The notes beneath the pieces are model-generated. The model was not told the origin of the DNA. It did not search any database and saw only the letters and a program-made list of their open reading frames with translations. This document shows positions 1-10,282 of a DNA stretch of 64,000 nt, piece after piece (the stretch's first letter is position 1; each line of letters opens with the position of its first letter). This DNA is from Nageia nagi (taxonomy: Eukaryota > Pinophyta): the NCBI GenBank assembly GCA_050084985.1, contig JBITNC010000001.1, positions 19,158,001 to 19,222,000 of the forward strand. Direction: 5' to 3'. The position numbers and the translations under genes were made by a program.

Positions 1-111
1 AAACTAACCTATAATTTGTTATTTGGAAGGCCTTGGATCCATGACATGAAAGTAATTCCTTCTACACTGCATAGTTGCCTCCAATTTGATCTTGATGGGA
101 AGATATAATAT
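1..111 (+). pseudogene. pol: G1 retropepsin C-terminal end
   Basis: Frame 1 reads [13 protein letters not shown] followed by [10 protein letters not shown] and then a stop. This is the conserved C-terminal block of plant Ty3/gypsy aspartic proteases, normally YNxxxGRPWxHxxxAxPSTxHQ. The catalytic Asp would lie upstream of the window. The sequence continues into a degenerate linker. Confidence 0.75.
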
Positions 112-1253
112 ATAATGGAAGAAAAGATAGAGCCTACAAATTTTATAATTTGGTAGATATGAAGCTTAATGTATTAGATATTACTCACATCAATTGGTTT
201 GTATTTTGTATTGAAGAAAAATAGTCAACCTTAGTTAACACAAAAGAATAAGTGAGATTTATTAAAATGGGAAGAAAAATGTATAATATTCAAAATATAA
301 ATCCCACAATATCAATCAAAGACCTAGGTAGATCAAATATTATATACTATGAAGGGCACACATGCCATATAGAAGGGCAAACATGCCATACATATAATGA
401 GAAAACTAAATATTATTTATTTGCTGACATCAATACCGAGTCTCCCCATCTTGAATCACACAAAGATACTAGCTTTTCAATGGGTAAGATCACTAATTTT
501 CCATATAATACTTTTTGTTAAAAAATAGTTTAAATTAAAATTTAGTTACATGGGAAGTGGTTTAGGTAAGTTTGAGAAAGGGACGGATTCATTTCCTAAA
601 AATTTAGGTAGTCAAAAGGACAAACAGGGAGTAGGATTTGTTAAGTTAGATGCAAATGTTATAAGTGGTATAAAGTTTATTCAAGAATAAAACATGATTG
701 AATTAGATGACAAGATTGATGAGGATCTATGGTTAGATTATGATGATCCCTTAGAGTTTGATTTTTTTACCATTAATGATTCACTCTTAGAATACATTGG
801 ATCATATATTGGACTACTAAAATCTAACAATAAGAGATTCCCAAGTTACATTTTCAGCCAACATAGATACTTTGGATAGGAAAACAAATTTAGTGAGGTA
901 TTTCAAATGTAATAAGATTAATATAATGTGGATATTTCAGATATTCCAAGTTTATATGCCTTTCCTTTTTTATTGCAAAAGGAAGGTGAATTCTCATTTT
1001 CTGATGAAAAGCTAATAGATGTTAACATTGGGACTACAAATCAATCTAGAATGATAAAAATTGGAGCAAACTTTAATGAAAAGAAAAAATAAAGGTACAA
1101 AAAAATGTTCTTTATATGTAGTAAGATTTTTGCTTGGTCTTATAATGATATGTATGAATTAGATCTTGCTTTTGTTATGCATAACTTGCTACTTAAAAAA
1201 AGATGTAAAATAAGTAAAATTAAAATTAAAAAATGCATCCTTCAAAATAATTA
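112..1253 (+). pseudogene. G1 protease-RT linker, degenerate
   Basis: No intact frame spans this stretch. Open pieces at 252-521 and 694-879 are acidic and low in complexity. The stretch at 551-650 reads GSGLGK followed by a polar segment, reminiscent of the G-patch-like GLGK motif in the PR-RT linker of Tat-type gypsy elements. This is inferred from position and that motif only. Confidence 0.45.
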
Positions 1254-1562
1254 TTGGTACAAAAGGAGTTAGAAATATACTTAAATGTAGGATTCATTAG
1301 GCCTATTTACTATTCTGATTGGATGTCCAACATTGTTCCAATTATCAAGCTTAATAGAGAAGTTAGAATATGCGTTGACTTGAGATATATCAATAATGTA
1401 TGCCCAAAAGATGATTTTCCATTGCCAAATATTGATATGATTATGGTTAGCATAAAAGATCATGAAAATTGTCATTTATGGAAGATTTTTTTGGTTATAA
1501 TCAAATTTTAATCATTCTATATGATTAACATAAAAAACCTTCACTACCTCATGGAAAATTTT
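1254..1562 (+). pseudogene. pol: G1 reverse transcriptase, N-terminal half
   Basis: The frame shows GFIRPIYYSDWMSNIVPI, then VRICVDLRYIN, then PKDDFPLPNIDMI. These are RT blocks 1-3 of Ty3/gypsy (usual forms: sxWxSNxVxVxK, xRxCVDxRxLN, PKDxFPLPxID). A frame change near 1480 leads into FGYNQI, the block before the catalytic site, and the copy is then broken by element A at 1563. The catalytic YVDD lies on the far side of the insertion. Confidence 0.85.
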
Positions 1563-1989
1563 TGTTGAAGAATTGGCCTTTGACATGAATTCAATTCTTA
1601 AGCTTTACACTCTTAGGTCCCAATCGGTAGGTTGAAGATCAACTATCTCTAACCAGTTGCCATTCGACCATCCCCTAAAATTGCTAATTAGTTTCTATTC
1701 AATCTAGCCAACTGGTTTACAACCCATTGATTAGGCTTAGATGAAAAGTGCCTTCATAACTAGTTTCTAAGGATTTCCAAGGTTTGTAATAGTAGTTGGA
1801 TTGTTCTCTCAAGTTTTAGTATAGTACTCTCTCCATTGAAAAGTGTATGAAGCTTTATGACTGAACTTCATTTGATGTAATTTCATTTACTATTAATAGA
1901 ATATTAATCTTATTCAATTCCTTCATTATTTTTAGTATTTCTCCATTATTTACAATATTGAGTTTATTTGCATCCTATTAGATTTATCA
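1563..1989 (+). repeat. Element A 5' LTR
   Basis: 427 bp, starting TGTTGAAGAATTGG and ending GATTTATCA just before the primer site. Compared with the 3' LTR it lacks about 95 bp after CCTTCATAACT (present at about 7442-7540) and a shorter stretch near 1827. Both LTRs share the TTCATTTGATGTAA and TATTCAAT stretches. The many differences indicate an old insertion. Confidence 0.85.
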
Positions 1990-1991
1990 TT

Positions 1992-2003
1992 TGGTATCAA
2001 AGC
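1992..2003 (+). promoter_or_regulatory. Element A primer-binding site (tRNA-iMet)
   Basis: TGGTATCAAAGC lies 2 bp after the LTR end. It is one base off the TGGTATCAGAGC that complements the 3' end of plant initiator-Met tRNA, the usual copia primer. Confidence 0.8.
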
Positions 2004-2094
2004 TTTGTTGGATTTGAGTTGGGTTTGAGAAAGCTTGTGGCTTCTTGTAATTGCAAAGATTGCTTATAGATTCTTTGGTTTATTTTTATTAGGT

Positions 2095-2990
2095 ATATTG
2101 GCTAGCAACACAAATTCATCCATTCACATTTCAGATTTTGATGGAAGTGACTATGAATACTAGAACATTAGGATGCAAACTTTGCACATAGGAAAAGATT
2201 TGTAGTATGTAGCAGAAGATGGATACTTAGAACCTATTAATTGGAGTTTAGTAAATAAGAAGAAGATCAAGAAGGAATGTAAGAGTAAGAACTCTCTTTA
2301 TTTGTCTCACCTCCAAGTAGCTCTTACTAGGAGCATTTTTCCTAGGATTATTGGTTGCAAGACAATTAAAGATTCTTGAATAATGTTGAGAGAAGAATTT
2401 TAAGGGAGTTACCAAGTAAAAGAGGTGAAGTTGTAGACTCTAAGAACAAAATTTGAAACTCTCATGATTAAAGAGACTATGAAGGTTGCTGATTATTATG
2501 TAAGAGTGAAGGAGATTGTTAACAAGATGGAATCTCTTGGTGAAAACATGGAAAAAATAGTTGTAATTAAAAAAGTTCTAAGATTAGTCACCAAGAAATG
2601 GAAACATATTGCTATGATTTTAGAGGAGACTAAGTATCTATCTAAAATGGAGATTGATTCTATCATTGGATCTCTTATGTTTCATAAAGAAAGACTAAAT
2701 GATGAACCACCTAATCCTAATAATGTAGGATAGAAAGCCTTTGTTGCAAAAGAAGGACAATCAAGCTCAAGTGGACAAGGAAGAGGAAGAGGAAGAATCC
2801 AAAAAATAGGTAGAGGTAGAGGCAAAGGAAGAGGAGGTTCTTCAAACTCAAGAGGAAGAGGTAGAGGTAATGCTTATAAGATAAATGCTCAATGTTACTA
2901 CTACAACAAATATGGGTACTTTCAAAGGGAGTGTAGAGACAAAAAAGTAATAAATGGTGTGGAGAGAAGAAAGAATATACAGAAACTCTA
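2095..2990 (+). pseudogene. gag: Element A gag
   Basis: The N-terminal block reads ISDFDGSDYEY and then an in-frame stop where Trp is expected. The 2464-2733 stretch is a clean UBN2-type gag segment (DYYVRVKEIVNKMESLGE). A Gly/Arg-rich region and a zinc knuckle near 2889-2935 follow (CYYYNKYGYFQREC). The knuckle should be C-x2-C-x4-H-x4-C. Here the second Cys and the His are both Tyr, so it could not bind zinc. There are several stops and no intact start. Confidence 0.8.
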
Positions 2991-3029
2991 TTTATCTCCC
3001 TAGAAGAGATAATAAATGTATTTGAGACA

Positions 3030-3525
3030 AAGGTTGAAGAGACTTGGTTGCTAGACATTGATTGCTCCAATAATATGACTAGAAAGGAGGAGCTTCTCTT
3101 CTCTATGAATCATTCCTATAATTCAAGCATTAAGATTGTAAATGATAGTACCATAGAGGTGGTTAGAAAAGAAATTATTGAAGTGCCTACCAAGCATGTA
3201 ATGAAGAAGATAAAGAATGTTTATCACACTCCAAATATGGATCATAACTTGCTTAATGTTGGGAAAATTATGAAGAAAAACTACAAGATAATTTTCAAGG
3301 ATAGAAAATGTGAAATTTTTGACAAGAATCATGGGCACAACCATGTTACTACTATGCATATGAAAATAAATATATTATTTTCATTAAAGCTTGGAGATAA
3401 AGGGGATAGTCTACTTAGAAATGTGGTTGTGAATGACATGTATTGGTTGTGGCATCTAAAATTTGGCCACTTGAATTTCAATAGCTTAAAGCATCACATG
3501 ATCTTGTCCATGGCTTGCCTCTAGT
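3030..3525 (+). pseudogene. pol: Element A protease and GAG-pre-integrase
   Basis: The frame opens with TWLLDIDCSNNMTRKEEL. In copia proteases this block is WxxDSGCSxHMT, so the catalytic D-S/T-G has become D-I-D and the protease is dead. MDHNLLNVGKI and WLWHLKFGHLNFNSLK (the GAG-pre-integrase H-x3-H block) follow. The frame closes at 3524. Confidence 0.8.
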
Positions 3526-4353
3526 TGAAGATCCCAAGTATGTTTGTGAAGCTTCTATTTTGTAAAAGCAAACAAGATAGAAATTTGGGCATGGGAAAGC
3601 ATGTAGGGCCTCATTCCCACTCCAATTGGTTCATATTGATTTATGTGGACCAACACAAAATACAAGTATTGGTATGAATTCTTATTTCCTCACCTTTATT
3701 GATGACTTTAGTAGAATATGTTTGGTTTATTTTCTCAAACATAAAGATGAGTTATTTTAGTGTTTCAAATATTTCAAAGAACTTGTTGAAAAAAAAAGTG
3801 AGCACTCCATAAAATATGTAAGAAGTGATAGAGGAAGAGAGTATGCTTCTAATAAGTTTACTAATTTTTGCAAGGAGAATGGCATTAAGAGGAAATTTAA
3901 TACAACCTATACTCCAAAACAAAATGGAATAGTTGAGAGAAAAAATAAAAATCTCATGGAGATGATAAGATGTTTGTTGCAAATGAAAAATTTTCATAAC
4001 ATGTGTTGGGATGAAGCACTAAGAACATTAAATTATATTTTGAATAGATGCTCCATTACTACAGTGGAAGGAATGATACCTTTTGAAGCTTGGTATGTGA
4101 AGAAGCCAAGTGTACATCATTTTAGAGTTTTTGGTTTCTTGGCATATGCTCATGCGCCAAAAGAAAATAAATAAAAATTGGATACCAAAAGTGAACCATA
4201 TGTGTTCATTAGATATAGTGAAGAAAGTGAAGTATATATGTTTTACAATACAAAAAATAAGAAGATAATTGTGTCTAGGAATGTCCTTTTTGAGGAGGAG
4301 AAATTCTATGGACAATAGTAAAAATTCATGGTGGATGTTGGAGGAGAAGTACC
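3526..4353 (+). pseudogene. pol: Element A integrase
   Basis: Frames in this stretch give the first catalytic Asp context (LVHIDLCGP after correction), the DDFSRI block, the second Asp in RSDRGREY and the Glu in GIVERKN, so the DDE triad residues can still be recognised. The open 3956-4174 stretch is the C-terminal part (EMIRCLLQMKN, then FRVFGFLAYAHAPKENK) and ends in a stop. The integrase tail reaches VDVGGEVP, where the 967-bp TIR element is inserted, and the protein resumes after 5325. Confidence 0.85.
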
Positions 4354-4384
4354 AAGTAAGTACAAGAAGATGAGTCCCACTTTT
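4354..4384 (+). repeat. Left terminal inverted repeat of the 967-bp element
   Basis: AAGTAAGTACAAGAAGATGA followed by GTCCCACTTTT. It pairs with 5290-5320 with about two substitutions. Just inside it lies a further palindrome (CACTTTTGGCCAAAAAGTG, 4379-4397) that is not mirrored at the other end. Confidence 0.85.
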
Positions 4385-4573
4385 GGCCAAAAAGTGGAAG
4401 TGTTTTCCCTAATTTTTAGGTTTAGCAAAACTTGATCTCAAAATTTGAAGCACTTAGAGTTTGAGTCTTGAAAAAGATCACTTCATAAAAATGTTGTTCT
4501 CAAATTCTAGTTTTCAAATATGTAATTTTTTCTAATACCCAGATGATAAAAATTAATATTGATAGACATGTTT

Positions 4574-5268
4574 AAAATCCACTATTTAAAAATTAGGTTT
4601 GAGGACGATACCCCATCGTGTCTAATAAGCATAATTGGACCTAAATTAAAATATTTTTTTAAAATCTATTTGGGTAAAGATACCTAGCACACCAAATATT
4701 GTGTGGGATATTTACTTGTAATTTTTCATGAAGATTTTATTTTTTATTGGCCTTGATTGTCATTTCAAAAAGTGCTCGTGTTTGACAAGCATAATTTGAC
4801 CTAAACTTATCATTTTTAAGTTTTTATTTTTTAAATTTTTTTAAGTTGTGAATAATTGTATGTAGATTGTGCACATATATATTTTTTTCATAATTCCAAA
4901 CAAATAAAAAATTTATTAAATAAATACGAAACCCACTATTTAAAAATACAATTTTAGGACCATACCCCATCATGTCTGGAAAGCATAATTGGACCTAAAT
5001 TAAAATATTTTTTTAAATACTTTTAGGTAAAGATACCTAAGACACTAAATATTATGCAAGATATTGTTTTGTAATTTTTCCATTAATATTTTTTTATTAT
5101 TAATTTTTTATTGGCCTTGATGTTGTTTCAAAAAGTGCTCATGTCCAACAAGCATAATTTTATCTAAACTTATCTTTTTTAAATTGTGAAGAATTGTATG
5201 CAGATTGTGCACACATTTTTTTTCATAATTCTAAAAAAATAAAAAGTTATTAAATAATTACAAAAACC
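4574..5268 (+). repeat. Tandem duplication inside the TIR element (2 x about 345 bp)
   Basis: Copy 1 runs from about 4574 to 4927 and copy 2 from about 4928 to 5268. Shared landmarks in order: CCACTATTTAAAAAT, ATACCCCATC, GCATAATTGGACCTAAATT, AAAGATACCTA, TTTTATTGGCCTTGAT, TTTCAAAAAGTGCTC, TAAACTTATC, GATTGTGCACA. Substitutions and small indels are spread evenly, so the duplication is old and probably predates insertion. Confidence 0.85.
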
Positions 5269-5289
5269 TAATAGTACATAAGAATTCCT

Positions 5290-5320
5290 CCAAAGTGGGA
5301 CTCATATTCTTGCACTTACT
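5290..5320 (-). repeat. Right terminal inverted repeat of the 967-bp element
   Basis: Its reverse complement reads AGTAAGTGCAAGAATATGA followed by GTCCCACTTTGG, matching the left end. It is flanked on the right by GTACC. Confidence 0.85.
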
Positions 5321-5325
5321 GTACC

Positions 5326-6640
5326 TAGCCAAGAAAACACTTCAAATTTGAAGACTAATCAGCCCAAAATATGTAGTTCTCTTCCCAATCTTCAAATTAT
5401 GCCTCCAACAAGTCCCTCCAATAGCTTCAAGTCCACTCCAACTTATCCTTCAAGTAGAGACTCTCCTAATGTTATTGGAGAAGTAATGAAGATAAATAAA
5501 GGTAAGAAGCATTTCAAAAACCATCCCCCTTCTCATGTTTTAGATCCAAACTTTCATCAAAGGCTTACTAGAAGTCAATTTCATGAGATGGAAAAATTTA
5601 TCTAGAAATTTAGTGATATGGAAGTGGATAGTGAACCAAGGGGGAGGTGGTTAATTATGCATTATGTGCAACCCAAAAGGTTATTTTTTATTTATTTTGA
5701 TCCATATTGTTATGAGGAAGCTTTTACAAAAATTGTGTGGTTGAAGACCATGCAAGAATAACTTCACTTAAATGAAAAGAATGATACTTGGGAACTTTGT
5801 GAGTTTCCCAAAGGAAAGATATGTGTAGTCCAAGTGGGTATGTAAAATGAAATATAATAGTGATGGGAAAATTGAGAGACACAAAGTAAGGTTGATTGCT
5901 AAAGTATTCATAAAAAAATGTGGAGTGGATTATGAAGAGAATTTTTCCCTAATGTAAGGCAAGAAATAGTGAGAATGCTTCTTTCATTGGTAGCCCAAAA
6001 GCATTGGAATGTACACCACATGGATGTAAAAAGTGCATTCTTGAATGGATATTTGGATAAATAATTTTATGCATAACAAACTCAAGGATTTCAAGGGAAA
6101 GGAAAAGAGAATTATGTGTACAAGCTCAAGAAGGTCCTGTATGACCTCAAGCAAGATCCAAGAGCTTATTACACCTAGATTGATGAATACTTCCAAAGGT
6201 TTGGGCTCATAAGAACCAAAAATGAACCAACACTCTACATTAAGAGAGAAGGTAATCATATATTTCTTGTTTCTATTTATGTTGATGATTTAATTTATAT
6301 GGAAAGTGATTCTATCATGAATGACAAGTTCAAGACTAATTTGATGCATGATTTTAATATGTAAGATGTATGTATCATGACGTACTTTCTTGGCATGGAG
6401 GTCCACCAATGTAAAGATCATATTTTTCTTTGCCAAAGAAATTATGCTAAAGACATGCTTAAAACATATAGTATGGATAATTGTACCTATGTTTTTACTC
6501 TTGTAGCTCATGAAGAGTTGCTTTGCAAAGATGATGATGTTGTAAAAGCTAATGCAATAGAGTTTAGGAGTAATGTACAAGTAGCCTCATGTTTCTTTGT
6601 AATAATAGGACTGATATATAATTTTTTATCTTAATTATTT
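5326..6640 (+). pseudogene. pol: Element A integrase tail, linker and reverse transcriptase
   Basis: After the TIR element the frame continues SQENTSNLKTNQ, a Ser/Pro-rich linker, then LDPNFHQRLTRSQ (the short block that precedes RT in copia). RT pieces follow in shifting frames: IERHKVRLIAKVF, CGVDYEENF, HHMDVKSAFLNG, LYDLKQDPRAYY. The catalytic motif YVDD is encoded at 6278-6289. The open stretch at 6377-6634 gives MTYFLGMEVHQCKDHIFLCQ, the copia block after the active site. There are many stops and frameshifts. Confidence 0.8.
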
Positions 6641-7222
6641 CTAGATATATTAATGGTCCTTCAATTTTGCACATGAATGATACCAAGCAAATTTTGAGAT
6701 ATGTGAAAGGCACCATCAATTTTGGTATCCATTATTCTCATGTGGAGAAAATAGATCCTATAGGCTATAGTGATAGTGATTGGAGAAATAATATTGATGA
6801 TAAGAAATAAAATTTTGGACAATGTTTTTCACTTGGTTCAGGTATGATTACATAGAGCTCCAAGAAGCAATCTATAATAATACTTTCCTCTTATGAAGTA
6901 GAGTATATTACTCTTACAATAGCCAATGCTCAAGCATTGTGGTTAAGGAAATTGCTTGAATAGATAGGGGAGAAATAACATGGAATAACCATTGTTTACT
7001 ATGAAAACCAAAGTGCCATTCAATTGGAACACAATCCCATCTACCATAGTAGGTCAAAGTAATCTTAGTTGAAGTATCATTTCATCCATGACATGGTGGA
7101 TAAGAGAGAAATTGACTCCAATATTGTAATACAAAGATCAATTTGGTTGACATATTCACTAAAGGTGTTTCCAAGTCTCAATTTATGATGCTAAGAGACT
7201 CCTTGGTGAACCCTATTCTCAT
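6641..7222 (+). pseudogene. pol: Element A RNase H
   Basis: Blocks typical of copia RNase H are seen in order: YSDSDW near 6768, WSSKKQ-like SSKKQS near 6858, SSYEVEYITL (usual form STxEAEY) near 6887, ALWLRKLL near 6936, NQSAI near 7009, and a degraded DIFTK region near 7150. Stops interrupt each block. Confidence 0.75.
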
Positions 7223-7233
7223 CAAGGGGAGAA
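7223..7233 (+). promoter_or_regulatory. Element A polypurine tract
   Basis: CAAGGGGAGAA lies immediately upstream of the 3' LTR, where the plus-strand primer for reverse transcription is expected. Confidence 0.75.
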
Positions 7234-7784
7234 TGTTGGAGAATTAGCCTTTAATATGAATTCAATTCTTAAGCTTTAAACTCTTAGGTACCAATTGATA
7301 GCTTGTATACTATATGTCTCTAATTGGTTGCCATCCAACTAGACCCTAAAAATTCTAACTAATTTCCATCCAACTAGTTCTATTTGGCCAATTAGAATGC
7401 AACCCACCAATTAGGCTTAGATGAAAAGTACCTTCATAACTCCAAATATTGAATGCATTTTGAACTTATGTTTTGCATTTTTCCCAAGTGGCTTAGCTCA
7501 CTACTTCATAGTTTACATGTGTAGGTCATTGTTACTTTCAATTTCTAAGGATTTTTAAGCTTTGTAACAATAGTTATATTCTTCTCTCAAGTTTTAGTAT
7601 TGTGTGTATTGTAGTTCTACAAATCTCTCCATTAAAGAGTGTATGAAGCTTCATGAAAGAACTTCATTTGATGTAAATTCATTTTTTTAGTAATAGAATA
7701 TTACTCTTATTCAATTTCTTCTTTAATTTTTAGTATTGCTCATTGTTTACATATTGAGTTCATTTGAATCTCTTGGATTTATCA
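7234..7784 (+). repeat. Element A 3' LTR
   Basis: 551 bp, starting TGTTGGAGAATTAGCC and ending GGATTTATCA. It is the longer and presumably less deleted member of the pair. G1's RT resumes directly after it. Confidence 0.85.
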
Positions 7785-8240
7785 AATGTTTGTTGGAAAC
7801 TAATGCCATTTGGTCTCAAAAATCTAAGAGCCATATATCAGTGTGCAATGGTAATTGTACTACATGATTTTATTCACAAATATATAAAATTTTATGTTGA
7901 TGATATATTGGTAAAGTCTAGGAAGAGAAATATCATTTGGAGCAAATAGAAGAATTTTTTGACATCTTGTAAAAATACAATCTAATACTCAAACCACATA
8001 AATGTGCATTTAGAGTCACTTTCAATTATTTTTGGGAATCATGGTATCAAATAAAGGCATTGAAGTATGTCACAATAAGGTCAAATCCATCACCAATATG
8101 TCACCTCCAAAAAGCCTCAACCAACTTAGGAGCTTGCAAGGTAAGATCAATTTTATTAGGATGTTTATTTCTGAATTGAGTGATAGATGTTCTCCTTTTA
8201 CTCATTTATTAGAAAACAATATCAATTATGTATAGTATAA
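7785..8240 (+). pseudogene. pol: G1 reverse transcriptase, C-terminal half, and connection
   Basis: The frame CWKLMPFGLKN, QCAMVIVLHDFIHKYI, then FYVDDILVKSR continues the RT interrupted at 1562. The catalytic YVDD is intact at 7893-7904. After a frame change, 8032-8235 gives GIMVSNKGIEVCHNKVKSI and LRSLQGKINFIRMFI, the thumb/connection block (usual form GfivSxxGIEvdpxKvkAI). Confidence 0.85.
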
Positions 8241-9240
8241 AAAGCATTAAATTTTTTTTATGATATTGAGAACTATTTTCTCAATCCTCCAATTTTAGTT
8301 TAAAATGAAATTTACCAAACTTGCATATTTTTACCTTTCATCCATAATGCATTCCTTAGGGGAAATGTTATGTAAAAAAGATGATGTAATAAGAAAGAGC
8401 AATTTACTACCTTAGTAAAACCTTGTTGGAATATGAGAGTATAAGGTACACACTAATATAGAAACTTTATTTTGGTATTATATTTACCATAGAAAAGTTG
8501 AGGTATTATATGTCATATTATAATACATTTGTGGTCTATCCTATTGATAATCTTAAATATTTGATGGTAAAATAACACTTTTTGGAAGAGTAGAAAAATG
8601 GCTCATGTTGTAACATGAATTTGACTTGTTATTTATGAAATAAAAGGCCATAAAAGGATATGCTATAGCTGATTTTATGGTTAAGTTCCTACAAAATAAT
8701 GATAATATGACATATGATGATTTTGTAGATGAATATGCTTGCTATATACATAAAGAAAGGAACACACACCATCCAAAAGAGTGCATGTGCCATATGTTTC
8801 ATGTAAAAATTCTAGATGAGTATGTTTGCAATTTGGAAGAGAAAAATGATAAGTGTAACCTTTAATTTGATGATTTTATATGCACATATGGTGTGAGGTA
8901 AGGTATCATCCTTATTTCTTCTTCTAATGATGTTACACTAATGGAATATATGCTTGGCTTTGATTGTACTAATAATATAGCAAAGTATGAGGTACTTATC
9001 CTTGGGTTAAAGGATGCAATTTTACTAAAATTAGAAATATTCATGTTTATGGAGACTCTTAGTTAATTATTAACCAAGTCAATGATATCTACAATTCCAA
9101 GGATGAGAAGTTGATCCCTTATAAAACTTTGGTTAGCATGTTTCTTGGATATTTTGAAAATAATAAGATAGATAACATCCCAAGAATAAATAATAGATAT
9201 GTTGATGTAATGGAAAACACAACATCACTAGTACCTATTA
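8241..9240 (+). pseudogene. pol: G1 RNase H region, including a second RNase H-like segment
   Basis: Pieces of the gypsy RNase H are recognisable around 8260-8560. The block KGYAIADFM at about 8650-8680 follows, then a segment near 8860-9180 reading ISSSNDVTLMEYMLGFDCTNN, AKYEVLILGLKDAI and IPRINN. The last resembles the extra archaeal-type RNase H of Tat-lineage elements (CTNNxAEYEALixGL). All frames are broken. Confidence 0.65.
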
Positions 9241-9299
9241 ATATTGAATATGAATAAATAGTCTTAACAATTAAGAAAATATGTATGCCTTCTTCTATT

Positions 9300-9790
9300 G
9301 ATTGCAGTCCACTTGATCATTTTTATGAAAGTTGTTGTGTGATCACTTAAGAACATATACATATAGAATGGTGCAAGGATATTTACCAATACTTGAAGGA
9401 ACAAATAGTCACCAAATACTTTGATAAGAATCTAATAATAATATTAAAATATCATCCATCAAGTATGTAATTATTGGCAATGTTATATAGAGGAGATTGT
9501 TTGAGGGCCCTATTGAGATGCCTTACACATTATAACATTAATCAACCTTAGAGAAATCACATAAGGGATTGTGTGGGGGCCACTTCTTTGTAAAAGCATT
9601 TTACATAAAGATTTTATGAATTCAATAGTATTGGATTACAATGGAGGAAGATTGTATAATACATGTCAAGAAGTATTTATAATGCCAAAAATAATCTTAA
9701 AAGAGCTTAATCCAATCATGACACCATGGACATTTATAGTTTGGAGCATATATTTAATCAACATCATCAGTACACACTAAAGATAGGGGC
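9300..9790 (+). pseudogene. pol: G1 integrase N-terminal part
   Basis: A degenerate HHCC region is seen (VWGPLLCKSILHKDF and NTCQEVF within 9571-9780), leading to PWTFIVWSIYLINI, which aligns with the usual PFxxWGlDfIGpI at the start of the catalytic core. The first catalytic Asp is replaced. The homology stops near 9790, so the rest of the integrase and the 3' LTR are missing. Confidence 0.6.
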
Positions 9791-10133
9791 ACAAATTTAT
9801 CATTACATCATGACCCTTTATAACCTATAGTGCAATGATATTGCTTAAATTAATTATAAATAGGGAAGAGATCTAGAATATGTAACTAAAATATTCTTAT
9901 TGGGTGTTAAATCACTTTGTATGTTTAAAAACCCAATAGTAAGGTCAATTGGATTTCAAATTTTGTCATAGGATCTTATGTGCATATATGCACTTAATTG
10001 AATATGAAATTAATTTAAGATAATATCATGTAATGTATGCTTAATTACATTAAGACAAGTATGTTAAGATAATAAGTGTATTAGCATATGGCCAATTTAA
10101 TCACTTTAGTTAATTTATTTAAGTCCTTCTTTG
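9791..10133. other. AT-rich sequence, nothing recognised
   Basis: No coding homology, LTR terminus or repeat was recognised. It separates the truncated G1 integrase from the element B relative. Confidence 0.5.
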
Positions 10134-10282
10134 GATGAAGTTTCCCTCAAGGAGGAGAATTATTTTTATGTAATGTAAACTTCATAACAAAATAATATAT
10201 GGCATCAACTCACATACATAAAGGCTATAAAATAATAATAATAATAATAAATAGATCATAACATAAAATTATATGAATCTAT

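Larger units (their letters stand above)
4354..5320. mobile_element. 967-bp non-autonomous TIR element inside element A
   Basis: The two ends are inverted copies of about 30 bp (left AAGTAAGTACAAGAAGATGA; right end, reverse complement, AGTAAGTGCAAGAATATGA; both continue GTCCCACTTT). Each end is flanked by GTACC (4349-4353 and 5321-5325), a 5-bp duplication. Removing the element and one GTACC rejoins element A's reading frame exactly (VGGEVP to SQENTS), which fixes the boundaries. It has no coding capacity. The interior is AT-rich and made largely of a tandem duplication. A 5-bp duplication does not match the usual plant superfamilies (hAT 8, Mutator about 9, Harbinger 3, Mariner TA), so I leave the class open. 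Confidence 0.85.
1563..7784 (+). mobile_element. Element A: Ty1/copia retrotransposon inserted in G1 RT
   Basis: It is bounded by two related LTRs that start TGTTGRAGAATTRGCC and end TTATCA. A primer-binding site follows the left LTR and a purine tract precedes the right one. Between them lie gag, protease, integrase, RT and RNase H in copia order, all on the + strand and all broken. The flanking 5-mers (ATTTT left, AATGT right) are only a weak match, so the target duplication has decayed. The insertion cuts G1's RT just before LMPFGLKN. Element A is itself interrupted by the TIR element at 4354-5320. Confidence 0.9.
1..9790 (+). mobile_element. G1: decayed Ty3/gypsy retrotransposon, outermost host of a nest
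   Basis: Fragments of protease, reverse transcriptase, RNase H and integrase occur in the expected Ty3/gypsy order (PR at 1-111, RT at 1254-1540 and 7785-8060, RNase H to about 9240, IN at about 9370-9790). The RT is interrupted by copia element A (1563-7784). Across that insertion the protein resumes at a homologous point: the catalytic-palm segment ends before 1560 and the motif LMPFGLKN begins just after 7790. The left end lies outside the window and the right end stops near the start of the integrase core, so no LTR of G1 is visible. The long PR-RT linker and an RNase H-like segment with the motif CTNN resemble the Tat lineage; that assignment is inference. Confidence 0.85.

Noticed and set aside
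3048-3359. Minus-strand frames overlapping element A gag and protease
   Set aside because: They are shadows of the + strand coding region; the + strand has the conserved copia blocks.
4354-5320. Treating the insert as an intron of element A
   Set aside because: It has terminal inverted repeats and a target duplication, and its ends lack GT-AG.
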